The notes under the pieces were generated by a model. That model was given only the letters and a program-made list of their open reading frames with translations, did not search any database and had not been told where the DNA came from. Source: Mycobacterium sp. (GTDB lineage: Bacteria > Actinomycetota > Actinomycetes > Mycobacteriales > Mycobacteriaceae). Taken from it: 64,000 bases of DNA. Below, in pieces: positions 10,654 to 20,600 of this stretch. The stretch is taken from positions 62,001 through 126,000 of the forward strand of contig JACPVR010000001.1 of NCBI GenBank assembly GCA_016197405.1, read 5' to 3'. Numbering within the stretch: position 1 is the stretch's first letter; the number at the start of each line of letters is the position of its first letter. The translations under genes and the position numbers were made by a program.

Positions 10654-11888
10654 GACCAGCCGGCACGACGTCCGGCCGGGCCGAGGCGCTCGCCGAACTG
10701 CGCACCACCGCCGCGATCCGTCAGCGGGCTCGATCGTTGTTGGAGCGCGCGCAGGAAGGCGGCTCCCGCTGGTTCGAGGTGCATGCCGCGGCGCTGCCGG
10801 CAGCCGCGGCCGAAGTGGCCGAGGTCTGCCGTACCCGCTACCCCGACCTCGCGATCCCCTACCACAGCAGGTGGCGGCATTTCGAAGCCGGCGGCGTGAA
10901 CCGCAAGGCTGCGCTCGATGCCCGGCTGGCCGACCACGACCCGGCTGCCCGGGCCCGCGCCATGATCGACCTCACGGTGGTCAGTGTGCTGCTCGACGCC
11001 GGCGCAGGTCCGGACTGGCACTACCTCGAAGAGCCCGGCGGCCTGCGCTTGAGCCGATCCGAGGGCCTGGGGGTGGCGAGCTGGAATGCCTTCGGGACCG
11101 GACTGTTCGCCGCCGATCCCGCCCATCCCCTACAGGTCGACGCGGCCGGACTGCGTGCGCTGACACCCGCCTCGCTCGGCACGGCGTTCCAGGTTGGGCC
11201 CGACAATCCGCTGGTGGGACTCGAGGGCCGGGTGCGGCTGCTGCATCGGCTCGCCGACGTGCTGGCCGCCCGGCCCGAGGTCTTCGGCGCGTCCGGGCGC
11301 CCCGGTGGCCTGTTCGACGTCGTCACCGCCGGTCGCGACGACGTCGCCGCGCACGACATCCTCTCCCACATCCTGGCGGAGTTCTCCGGTATCTGGTTGG
11401 CCGACAACACCATCGACGGTCACCCGCTGGGCGACTGCTGGCGCCATGAGGCGGTCGACGGGCCGGGACCGACCCGCGGCTGGGTCCCCTTTCACAAACT
11501 CTCGCAATGGCTCACCTACTCGCTGCTCGAACCGTTCGAGTGGGCCGGCGTAACCGTCCGGGACCTCAACGCCCTGACCGGCCTGCCGGAATACCGCAAC
11601 GGCGGTCTGCTCCTCGACACCGGTGTGCTGCAGTTACGCGACCCCGACTGGGCCCATCACGACTGGCAGGTCGGCGACGAGCTGGTGGTCGAATGGCGGG
11701 CACTGACGGTGGCGCTCCTCGACGAGCTTGCACCGCTGGTACGTGCGCAGCTGGGCGTCGACGCCGAGACGATGCCGCTGGCACGCGTCCTCGAAGGCGG
11801 CACCTGGGCGGCGGGCAGGCAGCTGGCGGCGCGGTTACGCCACGGACTGCCACCACTGACGATCATCAGCGACGGCACAGTCTTCTAG
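10650..11888 (+). CDS. URC4/urg3 family protein (DUF1688), uracil catabolism
   Basis: This 412-residue protein carries conserved DUF1688 blocks: [36 protein letters not shown], the [15 protein letters not shown] block followed by [13 protein letters not shown], and a C-terminal [11 protein letters not shown] with ISDGTVF at the very end. Urc4 is required for uracil use as nitrogen source in yeast, but its reaction has not been settled as far as I know. The GTG start overlaps the URC1 stop (GTGA), indicating coupled translation. It lies between URC1 and upp, a gene order that makes a dedicated pathway operon very likely. Confidence 0.88.
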
Positions 11889-11901
11889 GAGCTGGGAAAA
11901 C

Positions 11902-12540
11902 GTGGGAAACCAAGCCAACGTAACACTCGTGGATCATCCTCTGGTCCAGCACAAACTGACGCTCATGCGCCGTAAAGACATATCCACCAACAGCTTTCGA
12001 CATCTGTGTGTCGAACTGTCGGCCCTGATGGCCTACGAGGTACTGCGCGACCTGCCGTTGCACGATATCGACATCGAAACACCACTGGAACACACCACCG
12101 GCCGCGTCGTCGACGGCAAGAAACTGGTTTTCGTCTCCATCCTGCGGGCCGGCACCGGCATCCTCGACGGCATGCTGGCCGTCGTCCCCGGGGCCCGAGT
12201 TGGACATATCGGGCTCTACCGCGACCCCAAAACCCTTGTCGCCATCGAGTACTACTTCAAGCTGCCCGGCGACCTGCACGAACGCGACGTGGTGGTCGTC
12301 GACCCGATGCTGGCCACCGGACACTCCGCGATCGCCGCCGTGGACCGCCTCAAGGAACACCGGCCGAAATCCATCAAGTTCGTCTGCCTGCTGACGTGTC
12401 CGGAAGGGATCGACGCCATGGCCCAGGCACATCCCGATGTCCCGGTCTACACCGCGGCCATCGATCGCGAACTGGACACCCACGGCTACATCCTGCCGGG
12501 TCTCGGTGATGCCGGAGACCGGATATTCGGGACGAAGTGA
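11902..12540 (+). CDS. upp: Uracil phosphoribosyltransferase
   Basis: This 212-residue enzyme converts uracil and PRPP to UMP. The PRPP-binding loop [14 protein letters not shown] (about residues 131-144) and the uracil-binding tail [13 protein letters not shown] are intact, and the length equals that of usual Upp. The GTG start has AGGAG about 10 nt upstream, overlapping the DUF1688 stop. In the yeast URC pathway a paralogous phosphoribosyltransferase (Urc6) makes the nucleotide that the other URC proteins degrade, so this copy may feed catabolism as well as salvage. Whether the genome has a second upp cannot be seen. Confidence 0.95.
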   Translation: MGNQANVTLVDHPLVQHKLTLMRRKDISTNSFRHLCVELSALMAYEVLRDLPLHDIDIETPLEHTTGRVVDGKKLVFVSILRAGTGILDGMLAVVPGARVGHIGLYRDPKTLVAIEYYFKLPGDLHERDVVVVDPMLATGHSAIAAVDRLKEHRPKSIKFVCLLTCPEGIDAMAQAHPDVPVYTAAIDRELDTHGYILPGLGDAGDRIFGTK

Positions 12541-13151
12541 CCCCCGCGCCCGGATACGCTGAGAACGTGGAGACCCGGTCAGGGCGGCCCCGCCTGGGCA
12601 CTGTGCAGCACAGCGCAGCTCAATCCCGCATTCTCGCAGCGGCTTTGGACCTGATAGCCGAGCACGGCGTCAGCGGCACGTCGCTGCAGATGATCGCCGA
12701 CTCCATCGGTGTCACCAAAGCCGCTGTCTACCACCAGTTCAAGACCAAGGACGAGATCGTCGTCGCGGTCACCGAATTGGAACTGTCGCAACTGGAAGAT
12801 GCGCTGGCCGCGGCGCAAGCCGAAACCGATCCGGTGTCAGCGCGAAAAGTGCTGCTGACACAGGTGATCGACATGGCGGTGCGACGGCGACGCTGGATCC
12901 GCACGCTACAGAATGATCCGATAATCGTCCGGTTGCTCGGCGAGCACGCGCCGTTTCGGGAATTCATCAGCGAGCTCTACGGCATCTTGCAGGACGAGCC
13001 GGACGACACCATCGCGCGGGTGACCGCGGCGCTGTTCTCCGGGGCGATCGCCGGGGCGGTGGTCAACCCACTGGTCGACGATATCGATGACGACACCTTG
13101 CGCGTGGTGCTCACCGCCCTGGTCACCAGGATTCTCAACCTGCCCGATTAA
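12537..13151 (+). CDS. TetR family transcriptional regulator
   Basis: This 204-residue regulator has an N-terminal HTH (about residues 30-75: [28 protein letters not shown] with the recognition segment [17 protein letters not shown]) and an all-helical ligand domain. A GTG overlapping the upp stop (GTGA) makes it the last gene of the URC operon; an internal GTG at 12567 is a possible alternative. It could repress the URC operon in response to uracil or a breakdown product. It could instead act on the membrane operon 90 bp downstream, where a 14-bp palindrome is present. Confidence 0.88.
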   Translation: MTPAPGYAENVETRSGRPRLGTVQHSAAQSRILAAALDLIAEHGVSGTSLQMIADSIGVTKAAVYHQFKTKDEIVVAVTELELSQLEDALAAAQAETDPVSARKVLLTQVIDMAVRRRRWIRTLQNDPIIVRLLGEHAPFREFISELYGILQDEPDDTIARVTAALFSGAIAGAVVNPLVDDIDDDTLRVVLTALVTRILNLPD

Positions 13152-13182
13152 CCGGTCCGCGCTACTCCTATTGCCGCCAGAA

Positions 13183-13196
13183 TAGCCGATCGGCTA
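13183..13196. promoter_or_regulatory. Palindrome, candidate TetR operator
   Basis: TAGCCGATCGGCTA is a perfect 14-bp palindrome between the tetR stop and the membrane operon start at 13239. Size, symmetry and position suit a TetR-type operator controlling 13239-15637. I did not find a second copy near the URC1 promoter. Confidence 0.45.
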
Positions 13197-13238
13197 CCCT
13201 CGGCTCGGCGGAGTCATTTCGCCGCGAAAAGGGGTGCG

Positions 13239-13994
13239 ATGCAGATCCTTGCCCGGGCCGAGGAGCAACCGACGACGGCCAACATCAAGACCCAGCTGAT
13301 CTGTCTGTGGATGGCGCCCATTTTCGGCGTCGTCTACCTGGTGGCCTTCCTGGCCTTCCCGGGCTTCTTCCCGCCCATGTCACCGCAACTGAGCGCCGGC
13401 GCGGTCGCCTCGTTCTATACCGAACACACCGCGGCGATCCGGTTCTCGATGATCACCTACGACCTGTGCGGTGTCATGCTGCTGCCGTTCTTCATGGTGA
13501 TCGTGGTCCATCTCAAACGGATGACCACGCAGAGCCACGTGTTCGCCTACTGCTACCTGACCGCGGCGGTCAGCGGTGCCACGTTGTTCGCGTTGTCGAA
13601 CATCTTCTACCTCGCAGCGGCGTTCCGGCCCGATCGCGGCGCGGATCTGGTGCTGCTGCTCAACGATATGGCCTGGCTGCTTTTCGTCGCCCCGGTCGGC
13701 GCGGTCGTCGCGATGAACCTGCTGCTCGGCGCCGCGGTCTACTTCGACACCGGCAGCGGCGGCAGTCCACATCCGGTATTCCCGCGCTGGATAGGGCATT
13801 TCGCGGTGCTCACGGCGCTGGCGATGGCACCCGCGGTCTGCGCTTCGGTCGTGCACACCGGGCCACTGGCCTGGGACGGCCTGGTGTCCTTCTGGTTGCG
13901 CAACGGCGCGTTCGTACTCTTCGTCGCGGTGATGTTCTTCGCACTGCGCAATGCGGTGTACAACGAGGCCGTCACCGAGGGCGTGGCCGCATGA
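13239..13994 (+). CDS. Membrane protein, about six TM segments, paralogue of the next gene
   Basis: This 251-residue integral membrane protein of unknown function has hydrophobic segments throughout (about residues 20-42, 65-90, 105-130, 145-170, 185-210, 220-245). It shares pattern and shared phrases with the downstream protein: a short outside loop mentioning FPPMSPQLSAGAVASFYTEH, HLKRM after the second segment, AAAFRPDRG in the middle, and HTGPLAWDGLVSFWLRNGAF near the end. It overlaps the next gene by 4 bp. The pair leads an operon ending in oxidase-subunit-like proteins, so a role in a respiratory or redox membrane complex is possible, but this is inference. Confidence 0.8.
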   Translation: MQILARAEEQPTTANIKTQLICLWMAPIFGVVYLVAFLAFPGFFPPMSPQLSAGAVASFYTEHTAAIRFSMITYDLCGVMLLPFFMVIVVHLKRMTTQSHVFAYCYLTAAVSGATLFALSNIFYLAAAFRPDRGADLVLLLNDMAWLLFVAPVGAVVAMNLLLGAAVYFDTGSGGSPHPVFPRWIGHFAVLTALAMAPAVCASVVHTGPLAWDGLVSFWLRNGAFVLFVAVMFFALRNAVYNEAVTEGVAA

Positions 13995-14740
13995 GCACGG
14001 TGGCCGGCGCCGAACCGGTCGCGACCACCGGGCCTCGCACGGCGGGCAAACGCGATGTGTGGCTGGTGTTCTGGATCGTGCCGGTGTTCTACACGGCATT
14101 CGGTGCGATCTTCTTCCTGCTGGCGCGCACCATGCCGCCACCGCGCCCCGACATCTCCACCGGCGAGATGGTCGGCTGGTTCGGCCAGCACGCCACCACC
14201 ATCCAGATCGGCTTCGCGCTGCTGGTACTCATCGTCGGCGGCGCCGGTGTCGCCAACGGCATCGTGGCTTACCACATGAAGCGGATGAGCGTCGGCTCGG
14301 TGCTGGCCTACACCTACCTGGGTGCGATGTCCGTCGGCGCCCTGCCGGGTTGCCTGCTCGTCGCGTTCTGCTTTCTGGCAGCCACATTCCGCCCCGACCG
14401 CGACCCGGAGGCGATAGCGCTGCTCTATGACCTCGGGCTGCTGTCCTACGTCGGATCGCTGGGCTGTTTCACCACCGCCTACTTCGCCTTCGCGGTGGCG
14501 ATCTTCTACGACCGCAACCGGATTTTTCCCAAATGGCTTGCCTACATTTCGATCTGGCAGATCGTCACCGAGGTGATGGCAACCCCGGTTTTCGTATCGA
14601 AGGCCGGCCCGTTCGCGTGGAACGGATCGATCGCGTTCTGGATGGGCACCGTGGTGTTCGGCGTCTGGCTGATGTGCGTCATCACCTTCCTCAAGAAGGC
14701 AACCGAATCGGAACCCGCCGACGAACCACCGCTGGATTGA
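13991..14740 (+). CDS. Membrane protein, paralogue of the preceding gene
   Basis: This 249-residue membrane protein has about six TM helices. Matching features to its upstream neighbour include a PPPRPDISTGEMVGWFGQH loop, YHMKRM, AATFRPDRDPEA, and AGPFAWNGSIAFWMGT near the C-terminus, so the two arose by tandem duplication and have diverged. The ATG overlaps the upstream stop (ATGA). No haem or metal motif is evident. The pair may form a hetero-oligomer. Function is unknown. Confidence 0.8.
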   Translation: MSTVAGAEPVATTGPRTAGKRDVWLVFWIVPVFYTAFGAIFFLLARTMPPPRPDISTGEMVGWFGQHATTIQIGFALLVLIVGGAGVANGIVAYHMKRMSVGSVLAYTYLGAMSVGALPGCLLVAFCFLAATFRPDRDPEAIALLYDLGLLSYVGSLGCFTTAYFAFAVAIFYDRNRIFPKWLAYISIWQIVTEVMATPVFVSKAGPFAWNGSIAFWMGTVVFGVWLMCVITFLKKATESEPADEPPLD

Positions 14741-14748
14741 GGGCGTCG

Positions 14749-15345
14749 ATGACCGACACCGAACAGAGCTCGCCACCGCACGTTCGACGGCCCCCGGGTC
14801 CGCACCTGCCGGGCGACACCCACATCTGGGTGATGGTGCTCGGCGACCTGTTGATATTCGGTGCCTATTTCCTCATCTTCATGGTGTACCGGGCGATGGC
14901 GCCCGAGCAGTTCCTGGCATCGCAACAGCACCTCGATATCACCGTGGGTGTCGTCAATACCGTTGTACTGCTGACGAGTTCGTGGTTCGTGGTGCGCGGT
15001 GTGCAGAATGCCCGGATCGGCGATCCGACGCGTGCCCGGCGCCTGATCCACGTCGGCGGGGGTTTCGGGCTGTTGTTCATCGCGATCAAGGCCTACGAAT
15101 GGTCGACCAAGATCGCGCACGGCTACACCTTCGGCACCGACGAGTTCTTCGGCTTCTACTACGTCCTCACCGGAGTGCACCTCTTTCACGTCGCGCTGGG
15201 TCTGGTGATCCTCGGGGTGGTGTCGCGAGAACTGAGCAACCCCAGGCGTCGGCGAGTGTCGATGATCGAATCCGGCGCCATCTATTGGCACATGGTCGAC
15301 CTGCTCTGGGTCGTCATATTCGCGCTGTTCTACGTGATGAGGTGA
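14749..15345 (+). CDS. Cytochrome c oxidase subunit III-like protein (NorE-like)
   Basis: This 198-residue protein has five TM segments and haem-copper-oxidase subunit III family features: a GDTHIWVMVLGDLLIFGAYF start, a GVHLFHVALGLVILG segment with conserved His residues, and a GAIYWHMVDLLWVVIFALFYV end. The short five-helix form is typical of NorE-like accessory subunits beside nitric oxide reductases. No catalytic subunit I or II is in the window, so it is an orphan subunit here. It starts at ATG 8 nt after the previous stop and is followed 4 nt later by the subunit IV-like gene. Confidence 0.87.
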   Translation: MTDTEQSSPPHVRRPPGPHLPGDTHIWVMVLGDLLIFGAYFLIFMVYRAMAPEQFLASQQHLDITVGVVNTVVLLTSSWFVVRGVQNARIGDPTRARRLIHVGGGFGLLFIAIKAYEWSTKIAHGYTFGTDEFFGFYYVLTGVHLFHVALGLVILGVVSRELSNPRRRRVSMIESGAIYWHMVDLLWVVIFALFYVMR

Positions 15346-15349
15346 TGCG

Positions 15350-15637
15350 ATGAGCACCGTGACCCGCACCGCCACGCGTCCGGCGACCTACGCCTGGGTC
15401 GCGCTGTGTGCGATAACGCTGCTGTCCTGGTGGCTGGCGCCCGGCCATTCGGCGACCGACGTCGCGGTCGCCAGCGTGCCGATCACCGTGGCGGTCGTGG
15501 CGCTCGGCTTCGTCAAAGGTCGGCTCATCATCCGCTACTTCATGGAGGTACAGACCGCACCGCGGTGGCTCAAGGTCGCCACCGACGCCTGGCTTGTTGT
15601 GCTGTGGCTGGCCATCCTCGCGATCTACCTGTTCTAA
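15350..15637 (+). CDS. Cytochrome c oxidase subunit IV-like small membrane protein (NorF-like)
   Basis: This 95-residue protein has three predicted TM helices, with the family pattern of prokaryotic COX4/NorF: a first helix YAWVALCAITLLSWWLA, a second helix ending FVKGRLIIRYFMEV, and a last helix LVVLWLAILAIYLF. It lies directly behind the subunit III-like gene, as norEF are arranged in denitrifiers. Such subunits aid assembly or stability of haem-copper oxidases. It ends the five-segment membrane operon. Confidence 0.83.
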   Translation: MSTVTRTATRPATYAWVALCAITLLSWWLAPGHSATDVAVASVPITVAVVALGFVKGRLIIRYFMEVQTAPRWLKVATDAWLVVLWLAILAIYLF

Positions 15638-15710
15638 AACACCGGTTCACCTTCCCGCCGCCGCCGATCAGTACAGTCGGTGTGCAGACCCGCAGGCGAG
15701 GAGGTGATCG

Positions 15711-16598
15711 GTGACGCAGGCCGTCGTCGTCGGCTTGGCTCTGCTCGCCGCTCTGTGTGCCGCGGTCGGCATCGTCGTCCGCCAACTTGCGACCCAGCAT
15801 GTGCCCGAAGAACACGGGATGAGCTCGGTGATGGTTTCGGCGCTGTTGCGCAACCCGATGTGGTGGGCCGGCACCGGCAGTGCCGTCGCTGGTTATGTCT
15901 TCCAGGCGTTGGCGTTGTCGTTCGGATCGCTGCTGCTGGTGGCACCGTTGCTGGTGTCGTCGCTGCTTTTCGCGCTTCCGTTGAGCGCCCGCGCGGCCGG
16001 GGTGCGGGTGACGCGCGGCGAATGGCTGTGGGCCATCGTGCTCACGGCGGGTCTGGCCCTGTTCGTTCTGGTGGGCAGGCCCAGGGAGGGCCACTTCACG
16101 CCCACGACCGCGGCCTGGCTGATCGTCGCCGTGGTGTGCGTGCCGCTGATCACGCTCTGCGTGGTGGGTGCCGCACGCACCATCGGCACCCGGCGTGCGG
16201 TGTTGCTCGCCGTCGCAGTCGGAGTGATGTTCGCGTTGGTGGCACTCCTGACCAAGCTGTGTGCCCACCGGTTGGAGACCACCGGCCTGGGCGCGATGCT
16301 CAGTACGACGGCGCCCTACCTCTTGGTACTGGTGGCCGCGACGGGCACGGTGCTGCAGCAGTCGGCGTTCCATGCCGGCGCCCTGCAGACCTCGGTGCCC
16401 ACGATGCTGGTGCTGGAGCCGGTGTTCGCGGTTTTGCTGGGCATCTTGGTGCTCGGCGAACAATTGACGGCGCACGGTCCGGCGGTGCTGGCGCTGCCGG
16501 TCGCCGTCGCGGCGATGCTGGCCGGCACCATCGCGCTGGGTCGCGATACCGGTGCGCGTGACGAACGGATTGCGCGGGTCGCCGCGCCGCAGGCGTAG
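15711..16598 (+). CDS. DMT-superfamily membrane transporter (EamA/NIPA-like)
   Basis: This 295-residue protein has about nine or ten TM helices in two related halves, a pattern typical of DMT transporters. The second half ends ALQTSVPTMLVLEPVFAVLLGILVLGEQL, the usual EamA tail signature. The GTG start has an excellent AGGAGGTGAT site (15699-15708). Substrate unknown; the first helices (VGIVVRQLATQHVPEEHG) look like the NIPA-like actinobacterial subgroup. It converges on the anti-sigma pair across a short palindromic terminator that includes its own stop codon. Confidence 0.85.
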   Translation: MTQAVVVGLALLAALCAAVGIVVRQLATQHVPEEHGMSSVMVSALLRNPMWWAGTGSAVAGYVFQALALSFGSLLLVAPLLVSSLLFALPLSARAAGVRVTRGEWLWAIVLTAGLALFVLVGRPREGHFTPTTAAWLIVAVVCVPLITLCVVGAARTIGTRRAVLLAVAVGVMFALVALLTKLCAHRLETTGLGAMLSTTAPYLLVLVAATGTVLQQSAFHAGALQTSVPTMLVLEPVFAVLLGILVLGEQLTAHGPAVLALPVAVAAMLAGTIALGRDTGARDERIARVAAPQA

Positions 16599-16621
16599 GG
16601 GCCTGCGCGCCTGCTACGCCT
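16591..16621. terminator. Bidirectional terminator containing both convergent stop codons
   Basis: AGGCGTAG (16591-16598) and CTACGCCT (16614-16621) are perfect 8-bp arms with a 15-nt GC-rich loop. Each arm contains the TAG stop of one of the two converging genes, so the hairpin serves both and is built from coding sequence ends. Confidence 0.55.
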
Positions 16622-17081
16622 CGCTGAGGGCCGAACTGTCCGAGACCGCAGCGCAGTGATCGAAACGCATCTGCACCACGGTGCCTTCAGATCCCCGTTC
16701 GATGACGGCCAGATCAGCAAGTGCGCGCATCAACTGGATGCCGCGTCCGCGCGTGTGACTGCGATGCGGCGGGTCTCCCTCATTCCAGGCGCCGTAATCG
16801 ACGACCACGACGGTGAGGCTTCCCGTGGCGCTGCTGTACTGCGCGTCGATGGAGACTGTGCCGGCTTCCGGGAAGGTCCGATAGGCGAACTCCGCCGAGT
16901 TGGTCAACGCCTCGTTGACCGCCAACACGACATCGCTGAATTGCTCTTCGGTCAGCTCCAGGTGGGTACGCAGCCACCGGCCGAATTCGTTCCTGATGCG
17001 CGCCACGGTTCGGGCGTCGGCGACTCCCACCCGCGAATAGCGTGTGTCGGCAGTGTCGGCACCCTGAAACGAAGCGTTCAT
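16614..17081 (-). CDS. Anti-sigma factor serine kinase (RsbW/SpoIIAB-like HATPase)
   Basis: This 155-residue GHKL ATPase has an N-box NEALTNSAEFAY (about residues 57-68), a G1 box DYGAWNEG, and a G2 box RGRGIQLMRALAD. It matches the short RsbW/SpoIIAB family, which binds a sigma factor and phosphorylates a STAS antagonist. The upstream co-directional gene (31-bp gap) is such a STAS protein, so the two form a partner-switch module. No sigma factor gene is beside it, so the target is elsewhere. The start is ATG 17081. Confidence 0.87.
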   Translation of the reverse strand: MNASFQGADTADTRYSRVGVADARTVARIRNEFGRWLRTHLELTEEQFSDVVLAVNEALTNSAEFAYRTFPEAGTVSIDAQYSSATGSLTVVVVDYGAWNEGDPPHRSHTRGRGIQLMRALADLAVIERGSEGTVVQMRFDHCAAVSDSSALSEA

Positions 17082-17111
17082 GTCGCTACGGACTACCCAC
17101 TGGGCCGTCCG

Positions 17112-17495
17112 TCACACCTGCATCTCTTGCAACGCGTCGTCACGCGTGGGGTAGACGCCGATGAAGTCCGCGATGCCGGTGATCTTCAGCGGTCGGCTGG
17201 TCGCCGGTCCGTCTGCGACGACGACGAGCTTGGTCTGCGATCCGGCATCTTCGTGTGCGGCCACGATCACCTGCATACCGGCGGACGCCAAGAAGTCGAC
17301 GTCGAGGAGATCGACGATCACGGCCGTCGGCTGCTTACTCAGGGAGTCCGCGATTGCCTGCGATAGTTGCGGTGCGGTCAACATGTCTACGGCACCCGAT
17401 ACCGAAACAACGGCGACGGTACCGACCGATTCCTGGGCGACGGCGAAATTCGCCATGTCGGGATCGGAGGATGACGTTTCCTGCTGGGCGTCCAA
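17112..17495 (-). CDS. STAS-domain anti-sigma factor antagonist
   Basis: This 127-residue SpoIIAA/RsbV-like protein has a STAS core from about residue 25: GTVAVVSVSGAVDMLTAPQL, then VIVDLLDVDFLASAGMQVI, where the Ser of LASAGM is the expected phosphorylation site. A TTG start at 17495 is favoured by GAGGTGA 6 nt before it; an internal ATG at residue 14 is a shorter option. It precedes the kinase gene, giving antagonist-then-kinase order. Its C-terminal VVADGPATSRPLKI motif is shared with the other STAS protein of this window (35700-36092), so the two are close paralogues. Confidence 0.88.
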   Translation of the reverse strand: MDAQQETSSSDPDMANFAVAQESVGTVAVVSVSGAVDMLTAPQLSQAIADSLSKQPTAVIVDLLDVDFLASAGMQVIVAAHEDAGSQTKLVVVADGPATSRPLKITGIADFIGVYPTRDDALQEMQV

Positions 17496-17643
17496 GACTC
17501 ACCTCGTTGATTGGGCTCGCGAAATGCAGATAATGTCGCGCTCGCGCGGCTCGGTCTGAACCAGGCAAGGTGTCGCGATAACTACACGACTGACCACAGA
17601 TTAGCCCACCGTTCTTCCACAGCGCGGATCGCCGCGACCCGGT

Positions 17644-20600
17644 TCACCAGTCTCCGCGTCGCGCCTCCGGTGCGTGTGGGGCAGCATCGGGACCCGCTGC
17701 CGGGTCGGTTGCCGACCATCCGGTACCCGCGCACAACAGGTCCTGCGGCATCGAGACCGTCGTCGGCATCGGTATCGGCAGGCCCGGAATGGTCGGGATT
17801 CCCACCGCGCCGGGCGCCAGCATCGACGCGCCGGTCGCCATCAGCGGCGCCGCGATGCCGGTAACCGGAGCCATTGCTCCCCATACCGGTGCTGCGAACG
17901 CGCCCATCGGTGCGAGCAGTCCGCCACCGCCACCTCCGCCAGCGCCACCACCGGCTCCTGCGCCACCACCGGTTCCTGCGCCGGCGCCTCCACCGGTTCC
18001 GGTTCCTGCGCCCCCGGCGGTTGCCGCGCCGCCACCACCGGTACCCGCGCCGCCGGTACCACCACCTCCGGTGCCCGCGCCGGTGCCACCGCCGCCGGTA
18101 CCTCCGCCACCACCAGCGCCGGCGCTTGCGCCACCCGCGCCGCCGCCACCGGTACCCGCTCCGGTGCCGCCACCTCCGGCTGCACCGCCGCCGCCTCCGC
18201 TACCGGCACCCACGCCGGTTGCGGCCGCATCGATAACCTGCCCGGCTCCGGCACCACCGGTACCTGCGCCACCAGCTCCGCCTGCACCTGCTCCGCCGGC
18301 ACCACCCGCACCCGCGCCCCCTGCACCGGCACCACCGGCACCGCCTCCGCCGGCACCACCGGCACCACCGCCTCCGCCGGCACCACCTGCGCCGCCGGTG
18401 CCTCCGATACCCGCGGCGGCATCGACTACTGGTGCGGCGACTGCTGCCGGGGCGCCCACGCCGCCGGCAGCAGCATCGAGGACCGGCGCAGCGACCGGCG
18501 CTGCGCCTAGTTCTCCGGCACCCAGCCCACCTGCCACGGCTCCACCCTCGGCGGCAACCGGAGCCGCCGCAGCGACAGCTGGAGCAGCCGCGGCATCGGC
18601 GACGGGCGCTGCGGCCGTAGCCGCCCCGAGCTCGCCCACACCGCTTCCGCCCCCGACGGCTCCGCCCTCGCCACCACCGGCAGCCGCAGCCGCGTCGGCA
18701 GCGGGCGCCGCTTCCGGCGCACCGATCGGAGCGCCCGCAGCATCCGCGATGGGAGCGCCTGCGGCGTCTGCAATCGGGGCACCCGCGATCGGTGCCGCCG
18801 CAGCATCAGCTACCGGGGCAGCCGCCGCATCGACGATGGGCGCACCGGCGGCATCCGCGATCGGAGCACCTGCAGCGTCCAGGACAGGCAGCCCGGCAAC
18901 ACCGGCACTGCCGGCACCCGCACCGCCGCCACCACCGGCACCCGCGCCACCTGCACCAGCTCCGCCGCCGCCAGCTCCACCCGCACCGGCTCCACCGGCA
19001 CCACCGGCTCCACCGGCACCACCTGCTCCGGCGCCAGCGCCACCTGCACCACCGCCAGCTGCATCTCCGCCGGCAGCGGCGTCCACAACCGGAGCAGCCT
19101 CGCCCGCGACACCACCGGTTCCTTCGCCGCCGGCTCCGCCGCCGCCGGCACCTTCACCGCCCGCGCCACCGCTGCCGGTACCAGCGGCATCGACGACCGG
19201 GGCCACCTCGCCGCCAGCATTACCGCTGCCTCCGCCGGTGCCGCTGCCTCCGCCGGTTCCGGCGCCTTCACCGCTACCCGCGGCATTGGCCTCAACCGCA
19301 GGGGCAGCCGCAGCTTCGACCACGGGCGCAGCTGCGCCCGCACCGCCACCACCAGCGCCGGCGCCGCCACCACCGGCCGCACCGCCGCCACCGGCGCCAC
19401 CGCCGCCAAGGGCACCGAGTCCGCCTGCGACAGCACCGAGACCGCCACCACCGCCACCTCCGCCGCCCGCGACGGCGTTCGCCATGTCTGTCACTGCGCC
19501 GGCACTCTGGCCGGCGACTCCGGCACCCCCACCGGCGTTGGCTGCACCCCCGCCCGAGGCTCCGGTTTCGACGGCGGCCTGACCTTCGGCGCCGCCACCA
19601 GCAGAACCGCCACCGGTAGCTCCACCGCCACCGCCGGCACCTCCTGCACCGCCACCGGCAGCATCGGCGACCGCGGCAACATCACCGCCGCCCGCACCAC
19701 CGCCGGTGCCCGCACCACCACCGGCACCGCCAGCACCCGCGTCACCACCACCAGCACCACCAGCACCACCAGCACCCGCGCCCGCGTCACCCGCGCCCGC
19801 TCCACCGGCACCAGCTCCACCCGCGCCCGCTCCACCGGCACCAGCACCAGCTCCACCCGCGCCCGCTCCACCGGCACCAGCACCAGCTCCACCCGCGCCG
19901 CCCGCGCCGCCCGCACCGGCTCCACCTGCTCCACCCGCGCCCGCGCCACCGGCGCCCGCGGCAGCCGCGGCGTCGGCGACGGCCGCCGCATCAGCTCCCG
20001 CTCCCGCGGCACCGGCACCGGCGTTGTCGACTATGGGTGCGGCTTCGCCCGCTGCTCCCGCGTTGTCCTGAATCGCGGCGCCCTCGATACCGGGACCGCC
20101 CGCACCCGAGCCACCCGCTCCCGGTCCGCCTGCACCCGAGCCACCTGCTCCGGGTCCGCCATGAGCCGCGCCCGCGTTGTCCACGACGGGCGCGCCTTCG
20201 CCGGCCGCCTGGCCGGCGGGAACCCCGGAAGCCTGCGCGATGGGCGCAGCCTGTCCCACCGGAATCCCGGCGGGGATACCGGCAGGAATGCCGCCACCGC
20301 CCGGGATGCCTGCGGCACCGGGGATCGCACCGGGCACTCCGGCGGCATCGATCACCGGCAACCCTGCCCCACCGGCACCGCCACCACCGCCGCCTGTACC
20401 ACCACCCGCACCGCCTGCGCCACCACCAGCTCCACCGGCACCACCCGCACCGGCTCCGCCTGCACCACCACCGGCTCCGGCACCACCGGCTCCGCCTGCA
20501 CCACCCGCTTCGAGCGCCGCGGCGCCGCCGCTACCACCAGCCCCGCCGGCACCAGCCCCGCCAGCCCCGGCTCCGCCGGCACCGCCCGCGCCGGCACCAC

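Noticed and set aside
17789..19582. Long plus-strand open frame rich in Pro and Ala opposite the Gly/Ala gene
   Set aside because: It is the complement of the GGC/GCC-rich repeats; no signal peptide, ribosome site or domain. The minus-strand protein has a clear signal peptide and tail.
19741..19940. Tandem repeats considered as a CRISPR array
   Set aside because: Units are contiguous with no spacers and lie inside a coding region.
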